This document shows positions 20,601-29,234 of a stretch of 64,000 nt of DNA, piece by piece. Source of the DNA: Bacteroidota bacterium. Its GTDB lineage: Bacteria > Bacteroidota > Bacteroidia > Bacteroidales > TTA-H9. Both the position numbers and the translations under genes were made by a program. Each line of letters begins with the position of its first letter. Positions within the stretch are counted from its first letter, which is position 1. The stretch spans positions 186,001 to 250,000 of the forward strand of contig QKGM01000038.1 of NCBI GenBank assembly GCA_003250395.1, in the 5' to 3' direction. The notes beneath the pieces are model-generated. The model saw only the letters and a list, made by a program, of their open reading frames with translations, did not search any database and was not told where the DNA came from.

Positions 20601-21185
20601 AAGCCCTTTCAGGTCATCATTCTCAAGCATCTCGATTTTCTGGATCTCATGTGAAGAACGGAACCCGTCGAAGAAATGGAGGAAAGGAATACGTGACTTA
20701 ATCGCGGTGAGATGGGCAATAGCAGCCACATCCATAATTTCCTGAACACTACCTGAGGCAAGCAGGGCAAAGCCTGTCTGACGGGTAGCCATCACGTCGG
20801 AGTGGTCTCCGAAAATTGAGAGAGCCTGGGAGGCAATTGTACGGGCACTGACATGGAATACACCGGGAAGGAGTTCTCCGGCAATTTTATACATGTTGGG
20901 AATCATCAGTAACAAACCCTGTGATGCTGTAAAAGTTGTACTCAGGGCACCCGATTGCAATGAGCCATGAAGTGCTCCGGCAGCTCCCGCTTCCGATTGC
21001 ATTTCAACTACATCGACAGTTTCTCCGAAGATATTTTTACGTCCGTTGGCAGCCCATTCGTCCACGTATTCTGCCATGGTCGAAGAGGGGGTGATGGGAT
21101 AGATAGCAGCCACTTCGCTAAACATATAAGCGATGTGAGCAGCGGCCATGTTACCATCGAGGGTGATAAACTTTTTCTTTTCCAT
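17655..21185 (-). CDS. nifJ: Pyruvate:ferredoxin (flavodoxin) oxidoreductase
   Basis: An 1176-residue single-chain enzyme that converts pyruvate and CoA to acetyl-CoA and CO2 while reducing ferredoxin or flavodoxin. Domains run in the usual order: the N-terminal PFOR domain with Y-P-I-T-P-S-S-T near residue 29, a central transketolase-like domain, an EKR linker, and two [4Fe-4S] clusters (C-I-Q-C-N-Q-C starting at Cys691, C-T-G-C-G-N-C starting at Cys747). The C-terminal thiamine-diphosphate domain has G-D-G-W-A-Y-D-I-G near residue 965. Length and all cluster cysteines are intact. It is the main pyruvate-oxidising enzyme of anaerobes. It is divergent from the DHOD-like gene, a pairing seen often in Bacteroidales. 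Confidence 0.97.
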   Translation of the reverse strand: MEKKKFITLDGNMAAAHIAYMFSEVAAIYPITPSSTMAEYVDEWAANGRKNIFGETVDVVEMQSEAGAAGALHGSLQSGALSTTFTASQGLLLMIPNMYKIAGELLPGVFHVSARTIASQALSIFGDHSDVMATRQTGFALLASGSVQEIMDVAAIAHLTAIKSRIPFLHFFDGFRSSHEIQKIEMLENDDLKGLLDMEALQAYRDRALNPEHPVTRGTAQNPDIFFQAREASNRFYDAIPDMVEDYMKEITKLTGREYHPFVYYGAPDAENIIVAMGSATETIREVIDYKVAQGEKVGLVIVHLYRPFSAKYFFNVLPKSVKRIAVMDRTKEPGANGEPLYLDVVEMFYNQENAPLIVGGRYGLSSKDVTPSQILAVYDNLAMAEPKNQFTVGIVDDVTFKSLPLQPERSFAPKGTFEAKFYGLGSDGTVGANKNSIKIIGETTDKYCQAYFAYDSKKSGGFTASHLRFGDKPIRSTYLATNPDFVACHVPAYLDKYDMLRGLKKGGKFLFNSIWDIEETKRRLPDHIKYYLAANEINFYTINATAIAEEIGLGNRTNTIMQSAFFKLAEVIPFEQAREEMKRFIKKSYGKQGEEVIRMNNAAVDRGSDVIKVDVPAEWASLDPTIKLGAHGNRPEFIAKVADPINGQMGDDLPVSAFLGREDGTFPSGTTRYEKRGIAVNVPEWQPDNCIQCNQCSYVCPHAAIRPFLLNEEDVKNAPEGTVTIKTNGKGLEGIQFRIQVSVLDCTGCGNCADVCPAKTKALEMKPLGTQMDEVERFEYMDTKVGYKETYFDKTKTLKNSQFAQPLFEFSGACAGCGETPYIKTITQLYGERMLVANATGCSSIYGGSAPSTPYCANHESGHGPAWANSLFEDNAEFGLGMNAGSGKLRHRIELRMKDAMAGTLSEELREAYTNWINGKDDTQASKDATKALLPLIEKATDPIAREIYALRQYLIKKSFWIFGGDGWAYDIGYGGLDHVLASGNDVNILVLDTEVYSNTGGQASKSTPVGAVAKFAASGKKTRKKDLGAMAMTYGYVYVAQVAMGANQAQYFKALREAEEYAGPSLIIAYAPCINHGLRAGMGKTQEEEKLAVEAGYWHLYRFNPMLEAEGKNPFTLDSKEPDWNKFQGFLNSEVRYSSLKKAFPAEAAELFRAAEYNAKWRYNGYLRMSKMEY

Positions 21186-21540
21186 TTATATAAGAGTTAA
21201 AAAGCGTATAATTAGGCTGTTAATAATCAAGAGTAAAAAGCGGTGCGAAGGTACGTATTTTCCCTAACTCACTAGCCCTTTTTCATGTGATATTCTGCGC
21301 CAAAGGCTTATTTAGAAATGGTTTAGATTAAAGAAATTATGTTTTCGGAATAGTAGAAATGGTATTGGATATCGCTGAAACCTTCAAATATCTTTTACCC
21401 CTTTCCCCTTTCTCTTATTATTGATCAAACAGATGACTATTGTTAACTTTGACAAAATAATACCACGATCGAACAAAGTTCCTCTTTTAAAGGTTCTAAT
21501 GCTATAAATCAAATTTTTAATTCCATTAAATCTTAACGCT
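21186..21540. other. Divergent intergenic region between nifJ and the DHOD-like gene
   Basis: 355 bases with no coding frame. On the minus strand TACCTTCG (21246-21253) is one base off the -7 consensus for nifJ. On the plus strand a full promoter for the DHOD-like gene is present at 21421-21451. Nothing else is recognised. Confidence 0.5.
21421..21451 (+). promoter_or_regulatory. Bacteroidota-type promoter for the DHOD-like gene
   Basis: TTG at 21421-21423, 20 bases, then TAACTTTG at 21444-21451: a full match to the -33/-7 pattern. The ATG is at 21541, giving a leader of about 80 bases. Confidence 0.65.
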
Positions 21541-22554
21541 ATGAGTATTCTGACAACCAAATACATGGGTATTGAGCTCAAAAATCCTCTGATTGTGGGT
21601 GCCTGTAATTTGTCGGCCGATAGCCAGCATCTTCAAAAAATGGAGCAGGCCGGTGCTGCTGCTGTCGTTTACAAATCTCTTTTCGAAGAGCAAATTCAAC
21701 TGGAGAACTACCAGTTCGATCAGGAGATGGGAGGATATAATGAACGAAATGCTGAAATGCTCCATATTTTTCCCGACCTTGAACATGCCGGACCTAAAGA
21801 GTACTTATACAATCTAGAGCAGGCGGTTAAAAGTGTCAGTATTCCTGTTTTCGCGAGTCTGAATGCTGTGTATGATGAAACATGGCCTGTATGGGCTTCC
21901 AAATTGGAGAAGACCGGAGTTGCTGGTATCGAGCTTAATTTTTACCATGCCTCTGATAGCTTTGAGGAAATAGAACAACAGCTTATCGCCAGGCGTGTCG
22001 GGATAATCAGACAAGTGAAGCAAGTTGTTAAAATCCCGGTGGCTGCTAAGTTGAGCCCGTACTATGCCAACCCGTTAAATGTAATTAAACAGATGGATGA
22101 GGCAGGAGCCAATGGTTTTGTTTTGTTTAACAGGTTGTTCCAGCCCGATATCGATGTCGACAGGGAAGAACATATCTACCCCTATAATTTGTCGAGCCCC
22201 GATGATCACCGGCTTGCACTTCGTTATGCCGGGCTTCTCTATGGCAATGTTAATGGAAACGTTTGTAGCAGCAATGGTATATACGATGGCCGTGATGTTG
22301 TGAGAATGCTGCTCGCGGGCGCCGATACAGTACAGGTGGTGAGTACTTTATACAAGCATGGCATACAGCATATTGCCAGGATGCTTACCGATCTTGAAGC
22401 CTGGATGAATACACATGGTTACCATTCCTTGTCTGATTTCCGTGGCAGACTTTCGCAGAAGTCGCTCAAAGATCCGTTTGCCTATAAGCGTAGTCAGTAT
22501 GTTGATATATTGATGAAATCCGACAAAATTTTCCGTAATTATCCCGTTATTTAA
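21541..22554 (+). CDS. Dihydroorotate dehydrogenase-like protein
   Basis: A 337-residue TIM-barrel flavoprotein related to class 1 dihydroorotate dehydrogenases. Visible features are the N-terminal T-K-Y-M-G-I-E-L-K-N-P-L-I-V-G-A, the I-P-V-A-A-K-L-S-P-Y-Y strand, and the late G-A-D-T-V-Q-V-V-S-T phosphate-binding region for FMN. The DHOD active-site C-P-N/S-x-N segment is not present: the corresponding region reads I-E-L-N-F-Y. The protein therefore may not make orotate, and it belongs to the DHOD-like group often found beside nifJ. I infer a redox role linked to pyruvate oxidation. Its own promoter is at 21421. Confidence 0.88.
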   Translation: MSILTTKYMGIELKNPLIVGACNLSADSQHLQKMEQAGAAAVVYKSLFEEQIQLENYQFDQEMGGYNERNAEMLHIFPDLEHAGPKEYLYNLEQAVKSVSIPVFASLNAVYDETWPVWASKLEKTGVAGIELNFYHASDSFEEIEQQLIARRVGIIRQVKQVVKIPVAAKLSPYYANPLNVIKQMDEAGANGFVLFNRLFQPDIDVDREEHIYPYNLSSPDDHRLALRYAGLLYGNVNGNVCSSNGIYDGRDVVRMLLAGADTVQVVSTLYKHGIQHIARMLTDLEAWMNTHGYHSLSDFRGRLSQKSLKDPFAYKRSQYVDILMKSDKIFRNYPVI

Positions 22555-23299
22555 TTCGGTTTACCGGTTATTGGTATCGGATTTTAAGCTAAGCCCCAGT
22601 CCTGGTTGGTAGACATACTGGATTTCTGCTGACTTCGATCCTCTCCTTATCTGAATCCATGCTTGGATTTTTCCTGTATTCTTTGGTAATTTTCCATTGA
22701 GCAGTATTGTTTGAATGAATCAGCACCTGCTCTATAGGAATTTTACCCGTGGAGATATAGTATCTGTTGAACCCGGCCGGAGTGTACAGTCCCAGATATT
22801 GGAAAGATTACCAAGAATTAGTCCTTACAGGAAAATTAATTATGTATATGCCTTACTATTGTTAAGGCACCGGTCATACATGACCCAGCTTATAATTCTG
22901 CCTTTTATTTTCCTTCTTTTTTATTCTGTTTCTGCCCTTACCGGATTTATTAGCTCTTTCAGGGTCCTGGTTAGTCTTTATTCAATGCAATGCACTGGCT
23001 GTATCCAGGAATGTAATAAGGCGATATATCCGGGATATAGATTACCACAGCATATCAATCAAACACGGGAGTATTAAGGTTTGATTTCATGGTTGACTTA
23101 CAATCATTCGATTTAATGTCAATCTCTTAATAATACATTGATTTGATTAATGCTACTCATCCCGTGTTGTTTTTAATCTTCCCCTTGATTTTATATACAC
23201 AACGTTTAGGGCATACATTACATCAAAGCTAAGCTTCATCCGGAGTTGTTTCGAGGCTATTTCGTTGTCGTTTCGTTTTAACACGAAAGCACTTCGAAA

Positions 23300-23406
23300 C
23301 TGCTTCGAAGCTACTTCGAAGCTACTTCGAACCGAAGATATGTTTGGGTGCTATAAATCAGCCGTTTGTAAAATTGTGGAATGTGGTAGAATATTGTGGT
23401 TTTTTA
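23300..23406. repeat. Dispersed intergenic element, copy 1
   Basis: It begins with three TTCGAA-centred units in direct array (GCTTCGAAGCTACTTCGAAG and a third). A middle section follows that shares A-T-G-T-T-T-G-G-x-T-G-C-T with copy 2. It ends with GTGG words at 23376, 23383 and 23396 and a T run. Copy 2 lies at 59338-59445, in the same orientation and with the same 7- and 13-base spacing between the GTGG words. Each copy lies 440 to 680 bases before a gene for an exported protein. Confidence 0.7.
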
Positions 23407-23770
23407 GGACGAAAATGTTATTAAAAGTGTATGATTTTTGGTGACTATTTCCCCATGCCGGATACCATTATTCCTGTGCAGGTTTTGTTGATTAAAGACA
23501 GTTTTCTCATTTTGTGATAGTAATTTTCTATTTAATCTGGAAGAACGAGTGAGTAACTCTGTACCAGCAATCTGTAGAACTCTCTGTGACATTCAGTAAC
23601 AAGGAGATCGTGACAATTTTGCAATGTTAAAAGATCGGGTTGAATTCATCCTGATCCGTTGAAAGGTTTTTTTGACCAGGTTTGGTTTAATTCAACGGAG
23701 AAGGATTGTACATACGAGACCAGCTGGTCATTCAACAGCAATAATGAGATGTAATAAAATCAGATAATAA

Positions 23771-23802
23771 TTTGTTTCCAAACAGATTAGTTGTTATATT
23801 TG
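23771..23802 (+). promoter_or_regulatory. Bacteroidota-type promoter for the C25/propeller operon
   Basis: TTTG at 23771-23774, 20 bases, then TATATTTG at 23795-23802. This is the best match to the phylum consensus in the window, 47 bases before the ATG at 23850. Confidence 0.75.
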
Positions 23803-23849
23803 CGATAGTTCTTCATACGAGTCTAACATTTATTTAAATCCTTTTCTAA

Positions 23850-26800
23850 ATGGAAAATCAAACCAACAGCAGGATAGGATTAGACGCAACAGTTTTCATC
23901 TTTTCAATCCTATTCTTTTTCATGATCAGCGGGAAGACTTCTGGTCAGAATAATTGGGTTCACATTGGAAGTAACTCGGAAGCACAAGGGCAACCTGAAA
24001 TCTCTGATTTGAAATCGTGTTCAGATAGTGTAACATTTTTAGTAAAGTTTTTCGGTTTCTATGTTGATTCAATTGTTTTAAACGACACACTTTACCAAAA
24101 TGTCAGATTACCGGGTGAATATTCAACACTGGAGCCGGGAATGCCCGCCCTGCCACTCATCAGGAAGCTGGTGGCTATTCCCGAGTGTTCTGGTATTGAT
24201 GTATTACTTGCCTTCGACAGTTCTTTCGTTCTTAACAACTACACTGTAATGCCAGCTCCCGGTTATATTGATACAGTTGTCGAAGGTAACCCGACAATAC
24301 AGCCGGTATTTCAAAAAGACCAAAATGTTTACCAAACCAACCAGTGGTATCCAGCCAACCAGTTTGTAGTAAACTCAACCGGGTACCTAAGAGGGCAAAA
24401 ACTGGCAGAAATTTTCTTTTATCCTTTTCAGTTTAATCCAGTGTTGAAACAATTGAGGGTATGCAAGGGGATAAACGTTAAAGTGATTATCGAAAACCCT
24501 CAAGGGAAAATCAACAGCGAATTGGGAATATTCCGGAACGTGGCGAGGCATTCTACCATCAACTATCAATTAGATGAATTGGGACCAGCCAGTCAGACTT
24601 CGGGTGCAGGGCAAGGCTCTGTAAACTGGTACACCCTCACCTCGCCAGCCGATGTTGACCTTATCCAGGCCGATTACCTCATGATTACAGCCGGAAGATT
24701 CTTCAGCCAAAACAACCTTCAGAGCGAAACCTATCGAATAGCGAAGCACCGTGCTGACTACAACGGGTACGACGTGGCTATTCTGAATGTGGAAAATATT
24801 GTTTCTGATGCGGTTGGGTTCGATTATTCAGGAAGCACCGCACAAGGTTACACTCCTGAAACGTTCAAAACAGAGCGTCGGATCCGTTCATGTATCAAAC
24901 GGCTGTACGAGAACAACCTGGCGCAACATACTGCTGATGGAAAATTAGCTTACGTGTTACTGGTGGGCGATGCCAAAGAAAGCAGCTTGCCAGATTATCT
25001 ATATAACGGTGTTCCTCCGGCTCATGAGAATCTTTTCTTCTATCCTCCTTCATACTACGACACACCATCTGATTATTACTATGTTTGTATTACAAGTAAT
25101 TCAGCAAATCAGTACGATTGTTTTGGCGATCTACTAATCGGCAGATTCCCGGCTGATAGCCCAACAGAACTTCATAACATTGTCAACAAAACCATTAGGT
25201 ATGAAACGGAAGCCTGCCTTGCAATCCCGAATAAAGGTTTATATCATACAGGCGGGCTGTCATCAACATCTACTCAGAGCCAGTTAATATACATGGAGGA
25301 CCCGCTTGGATTCAACAACGAATTTATCCCGAGAATTGTAACCAGTCCAAATGAATACAGCATACGCGATGAAAACAACCCCAGCACGATGTCATCATAT
25401 TACGACATATTTAATGATTTAAACAACGGAGTTAACATTTATTCCTATTATGACCACAGTACGGAATATTACTTAGGGTGGGGTCTTCCCGGTAGTACGA
25501 TCTTAGATACTAATTACTATAAAGCTAATTTACAAAACACTATACGGAATCCCCTTTTCTTTGCTTTTTCTTGTCATAATGGTACTTATAATGATAATTC
25601 GTTTAATGCTGATTGTTTCTCAGAGGTGATGATGACCTATTCCCCTGACAAGGGTTTTGTCGGTTCTTTTGCTTCTTATAACCTAGTTAGTCTTGAGACT
25701 TCGCCATTACCAATTGTACCCTGCGTATTTTATGAATTGTTTCATAATAATTTATGGACGCAGCTATCACAAATCACAGGGGAGTTAGTTATGTTGACTA
25801 AGAATCAATACTTGTCTTTTTTCCCATATTTTAATGAATATCATTTTAATTTTAGCTTTAACCTGTTTTGCGATCCTGCTCTTAGCCTCTTTCCAAAAGG
25901 GTACCAGGTTTCGCAAGACCTGACTTTATCGGGTGATATTTACATATCAACTCCCGTTACTGTAAAATCGGGTTACACCCTTACCGTTACTTCGGGTACC
26001 CGAATTCACCTTATTGACAAAGGAAGTCTGACAATCGAAGAAGATGCAGCAATTGTATTTAATAATACATCCACACTCACGGGAATCAATGATAATAATT
26101 ACCTGCTTGTGAAGGGTTCCATTAATAAACTGAATAATCTTACTTTTACCGCATTAAACGGGAACCACTGGAACGGCTTATACATCGATAACACGAGTTT
26201 GGCCCTTACTGTAAACGCCACAGCCTCGTTTATGCACTGCGGGTTGCGTGGCAGGTGGCAGTCGTTAACGGTTAATGGAACCTCGTTTACCGACTCGTGG
26301 CTTTCAGTTGTTGAAAGTAATGCCGATATTCAGAACTGTACATTCAACCAGTCATATGTCGCTGCCGATAACGAAGGTGGGTGCAAAAGCGCCGGACTTC
26401 AAATCAAGAACTGTACCTTTTCGGGTACCCCTGATCCTTGGGAGGCCATCCGTGCTGAAGGTTACCCGATATTCAATATCGAGAATAACAATATTACCTA
26501 CAGCGGCTCCGACGGGATAGCCCTCTACAACTGTGGGTCGCTGAACAGCAGGGCACATTACATTAAATCGAACGAGATTACATATGATGGAACAACGGGT
26601 GGATTTAACAATGGGATCAAACTCTACAACGGTTTATGTGAGCTCAGCGGCAATTATATACACCATAATCCGGTTGGCATCTCGTTACTTAACCTGACGA
26701 GCGGAACACTGACGGGAAACTCAACTGCCTCCAATTCGCCCCAGACGCAACGAATTACGAACAATTCGGTATACCAGTTGTACCTGTCGCAGGTGAGCTC

Positions 26801-27842
26801 GGCTCCCGAGGTAAAATGGAATGCCATCTTTCAGGAAGTGAACTCTCCCAATTATCCTTACATAAAATATGACCAGGCGACTGGTTATTCAAACCCGATC
26901 ATCAACGTAAGCTATAATTACTGGGGTAGCAACTTCCTGCCGCAGTCAGACCTTAACCCGTTTAATAAGTTTGTTTATACTCCCATTTGGCAACTATCCT
27001 ATAAATCTGTACCAGCCGACAGCATTAGCCAGGGACTTTTCGAATCGGCAACAGCCATGGAAGCCGACTCGAACTACCTGCAAGCCGAATCTGCCTATAA
27101 AATGGTCATCGAACAATACCCTGAGTCAGCTTGTGCCACTGCATCGATGAACCACCTGTTCTGGCTGTCGGATCATGTTTTTGGCACCCAACAGGCCTAC
27201 AAGCAATACTTTCTTAGCGACACGACTATCGTGAGCCACCCGCACCTCAAAAAAGTAGGGCAGTGGCTGGCCAATCATTGTGATATAGCACTGGGGAATT
27301 ACGAGCAAGCTGAATTTTGGTTAGACAGTATCGTGCAAAACCCCGCTTCAGCTTCCGATTCGCTCTATGCCCTGATTGACCTGGCAAGGGTGCAGACAAG
27401 GTTCGACACCTCGGTGATGAAACAGGCTGTTTACCCCCGATCGACAGGTTCTATGCCCAAAGACCTGGCTGGTTTCCTTGAAAAAAGGAGAGAATGGATT
27501 GACCGTTTATACACGGAAGCCCAGAAAACTGAAGCAGAACATACAGTGCAGGATACTTTCGGTATAAGTACAGACAGGGAAATCTACAATATTTATCCCA
27601 ATCCGGCAATAGACAAACTTTTTATTGAAATCAACATTACTGGTGACGATTATATTACAGTTGAATTATATGGGCTATCAGGGGTGAAATATACAGTCTT
27701 CAGGCAGAAACCAGTCAAAAAAGGGACACAGGTATTAAGTATTGATACACGGGAATTGAAAGCTTCAATCGGGAAAGGTTTAGCCATTATAAAAATCTGG
27801 TTAAATTCACATTGCTATACTCAAAAAATATTCATTAATTAA
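23850..27842 (+). CDS. Gingipain-family (C25) secreted peptidase with beta-helix and T9SS tail
   Basis: A 1330-residue secreted protein. A signal peptide or N-terminal hydrophobic segment (about 13-33) is followed by a C25-type propeptide region (about 50-250) and a peptidase C25 core (about 270-680). His536 in Y-Y-D-H-S-T and Cys575 in A-F-S-C-H-N-G sit where the His/Cys catalytic pair of gingipains lies, so activity is likely. A right-handed beta-helix region (about 690-1050, many N-N and S-G turns) and a helical, TPR-like section (about 1055-1230) follow. The final 85 residues are a T9SS sorting tail (Y-P-N-P motif at the start). First gene of a four-gene operon; the next ATG is 10 bases downstream. 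Specificity is unknown. Confidence 0.88.
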   Translation: MENQTNSRIGLDATVFIFSILFFFMISGKTSGQNNWVHIGSNSEAQGQPEISDLKSCSDSVTFLVKFFGFYVDSIVLNDTLYQNVRLPGEYSTLEPGMPALPLIRKLVAIPECSGIDVLLAFDSSFVLNNYTVMPAPGYIDTVVEGNPTIQPVFQKDQNVYQTNQWYPANQFVVNSTGYLRGQKLAEIFFYPFQFNPVLKQLRVCKGINVKVIIENPQGKINSELGIFRNVARHSTINYQLDELGPASQTSGAGQGSVNWYTLTSPADVDLIQADYLMITAGRFFSQNNLQSETYRIAKHRADYNGYDVAILNVENIVSDAVGFDYSGSTAQGYTPETFKTERRIRSCIKRLYENNLAQHTADGKLAYVLLVGDAKESSLPDYLYNGVPPAHENLFFYPPSYYDTPSDYYYVCITSNSANQYDCFGDLLIGRFPADSPTELHNIVNKTIRYETEACLAIPNKGLYHTGGLSSTSTQSQLIYMEDPLGFNNEFIPRIVTSPNEYSIRDENNPSTMSSYYDIFNDLNNGVNIYSYYDHSTEYYLGWGLPGSTILDTNYYKANLQNTIRNPLFFAFSCHNGTYNDNSFNADCFSEVMMTYSPDKGFVGSFASYNLVSLETSPLPIVPCVFYELFHNNLWTQLSQITGELVMLTKNQYLSFFPYFNEYHFNFSFNLFCDPALSLFPKGYQVSQDLTLSGDIYISTPVTVKSGYTLTVTSGTRIHLIDKGSLTIEEDAAIVFNNTSTLTGINDNNYLLVKGSINKLNNLTFTALNGNHWNGLYIDNTSLALTVNATASFMHCGLRGRWQSLTVNGTSFTDSWLSVVESNADIQNCTFNQSYVAADNEGGCKSAGLQIKNCTFSGTPDPWEAIRAEGYPIFNIENNNITYSGSDGIALYNCGSLNSRAHYIKSNEITYDGTTGGFNNGIKLYNGLCELSGNYIHHNPVGISLLNLTSGTLTGNSTASNSPQTQRITNNSVYQLYLSQVSSAPEVKWNAIFQEVNSPNYPYIKYDQATGYSNPIINVSYNYWGSNFLPQSDLNPFNKFVYTPIWQLSYKSVPADSISQGLFESATAMEADSNYLQAESAYKMVIEQYPESACATASMNHLFWLSDHVFGTQQAYKQYFLSDTTIVSHPHLKKVGQWLANHCDIALGNYEQAEFWLDSIVQNPASASDSLYALIDLARVQTRFDTSVMKQAVYPRSTGSMPKDLAGFLEKRREWIDRLYTEAQKTEAEHTVQDTFGISTDREIYNIYPNPAIDKLFIEINITGDDYITVELYGLSGVKYTVFRQKPVKKGTQVLSIDTRELKASIGKGLAIIKIWLNSHCYTQKIFIN

Positions 27843-27851
27843 CTAATAGCC

Positions 27852-29087
27852 ATGAAAAAGTCATTTCAAATTATACTGTTCTTCACTGTTTTGCTCCTCT
27901 TTCATTTTGGTTCAGCAGAGGCTCAAAGAATATGCCGGTGCTCCGGGTCGGGTCAGTTAACCTTTTTTTGTGAATGGTATGAAGCAGGATTTCCCAACCC
28001 GGGTGTCAATCGCGGATTTATTCATACTGATGACTATGGCGAAACAATCTCCTTTTATGACACCACTTTCAAGTATTTTAGTAATCTGACTGGCGATCGT
28101 TCGCTAGGACTGATATACGGAGTCAATTCAAATATTCAACGTTCGTATGACAACGGAGCGAATTGGGATACCACGCTATATAATCATAACATTTCTTATA
28201 CATTATTTTTTGAAGGAAACCAGGCAGGCGAACTGTTTTTGTTCAATGATTATGACCACAATCTTTATCAAAGTATTGACTCCGGAGCTTCCTTTCAGTT
28301 GATTTCAAGCCTGGTTCCGCATTGCAATGGAAGACTTGTCGCCGGTAGCCAGCCGGGCGTGTTGCTTGGAATTGATACCAGCCGACGGTTTTTCAGAAGT
28401 TGCGACAACGGGCAAGCCTTTGAGTATATCCAATTTCCCGATGAAATTCAGAACCTGGTAGAAAATCCTTATAGTAATTACGCATTTACAATCACTGCCG
28501 GGGCTGTTGCTGAGGAGGTTTATGTTGAGGTTATCAAAAGTAGTGGGGAAGTGAATGTTTACCAAAGCCTTGACCTTGGTTCTACTTTCAGCTACAAATC
28601 AACATTCCCTTACTATGACTATGACCAGATAAAATACATCGCCGGAAGAGAGAGTAATGAGTTTTACGCTATCAGGTTTGAAAGTGTTTATTATACTTAC
28701 GATCCTAGTATTATTACTTATGATTTACAGATTTCGTATAGCAGCGACGGCGGAGCAACTTTCAACACCTATAGTCATCTGTTATATAATGAATTACTTG
28801 CCGGAGAGACCTCTTTGCCATCAGTTTCCTCTATCTCCCTCTGCCCTAACCCAACCAGGAATGCTGTTTGGTTGAAGAGCCTTCCTGCAGGCGAGGCAGT
28901 TACTTCCATCGTAATCCGCAATCTTTCCGGACAATGCGTTTACAATTACAATTGCAGTTCAACCACTATTCAGGGTCAATCGATGCAGGTTAACCTCCCG
29001 CCGACATTAGCCGAAGGGTGCTATGTGGTGAAAGTGATGGCAGGTAACCGAGTGGTAGGATTGGAAAAGCTGGTGATTGCAAAGTAA
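27852..29087 (+). CDS. Secreted Asp-box propeller protein with T9SS tail, paralog 1
   Basis: A 411-residue protein with a signal peptide (1-24, ending G-S-A-E-A-Q). The body carries at least five Asp-box-like motifs of the S-x-D-x-G-x-x-F/W type: R-S-Y-D-N-G-A-N-W, Q-S-I-D-S-G-A-S-F, R-S-C-D-N-G-Q-A-F, Q-S-L-D-L-G-S-T-F and S-S-D-G-G-A-T-F. These mark a BNR/sortilin-like beta-propeller. No sialidase arginines or other catalytic set are evident, so binding is more likely than hydrolysis. The last 83 residues are a T9SS tail beginning L-C-P-N-P. It starts 10 bases after the C25 peptidase and is closely similar to paralog 3. Confidence 0.82.
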   Translation: MKKSFQIILFFTVLLLFHFGSAEAQRICRCSGSGQLTFFCEWYEAGFPNPGVNRGFIHTDDYGETISFYDTTFKYFSNLTGDRSLGLIYGVNSNIQRSYDNGANWDTTLYNHNISYTLFFEGNQAGELFLFNDYDHNLYQSIDSGASFQLISSLVPHCNGRLVAGSQPGVLLGIDTSRRFFRSCDNGQAFEYIQFPDEIQNLVENPYSNYAFTITAGAVAEEVYVEVIKSSGEVNVYQSLDLGSTFSYKSTFPYYDYDQIKYIAGRESNEFYAIRFESVYYTYDPSIITYDLQISYSSDGGATFNTYSHLLYNELLAGETSLPSVSSISLCPNPTRNAVWLKSLPAGEAVTSIVIRNLSGQCVYNYNCSSTTIQGQSMQVNLPPTLAEGCYVVKVMAGNRVVGLEKLVIAK

Positions 29088-29234
29088 GAATACCCTACAA
29101 GTTTGTATCAGCCATTTTCGATTAACATGCTACCCATAAAGAAACAGTTAGGAACCGGGGTTTGCCTTATTATTATTACGATAGGAAACCATACCATTTC
29201 AAAGCCAGTTGTTATTCTTTAAAACACAGATTTT

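Larger units (their letters stand above)
22555..23849. other. 1.3-kb intergenic region with dispersed repeat and promoter
   Basis: No convincing gene. An open frame at 22715-23077 was rejected. The region holds copy 1 of the TTCGAAGC/GTGG element (23300-23406), preceded by further TTCG-rich sequence from about 23250, and a strong promoter at 23771-23802 for the secreted operon that follows. Confidence 0.5.

Noticed and set aside
22715-23077. 120-residue open frame with one hydrophobic stretch
   Set aside because: No promoter, no family features, irregular composition and a start that runs through apparently random sequence; it lies in a long gene-free region.
23300-23340. Short TTCGAAGC repeats as a CRISPR array
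   Set aside because: The units are about 12 bases apart, with no spacers of constant length and no cas genes.
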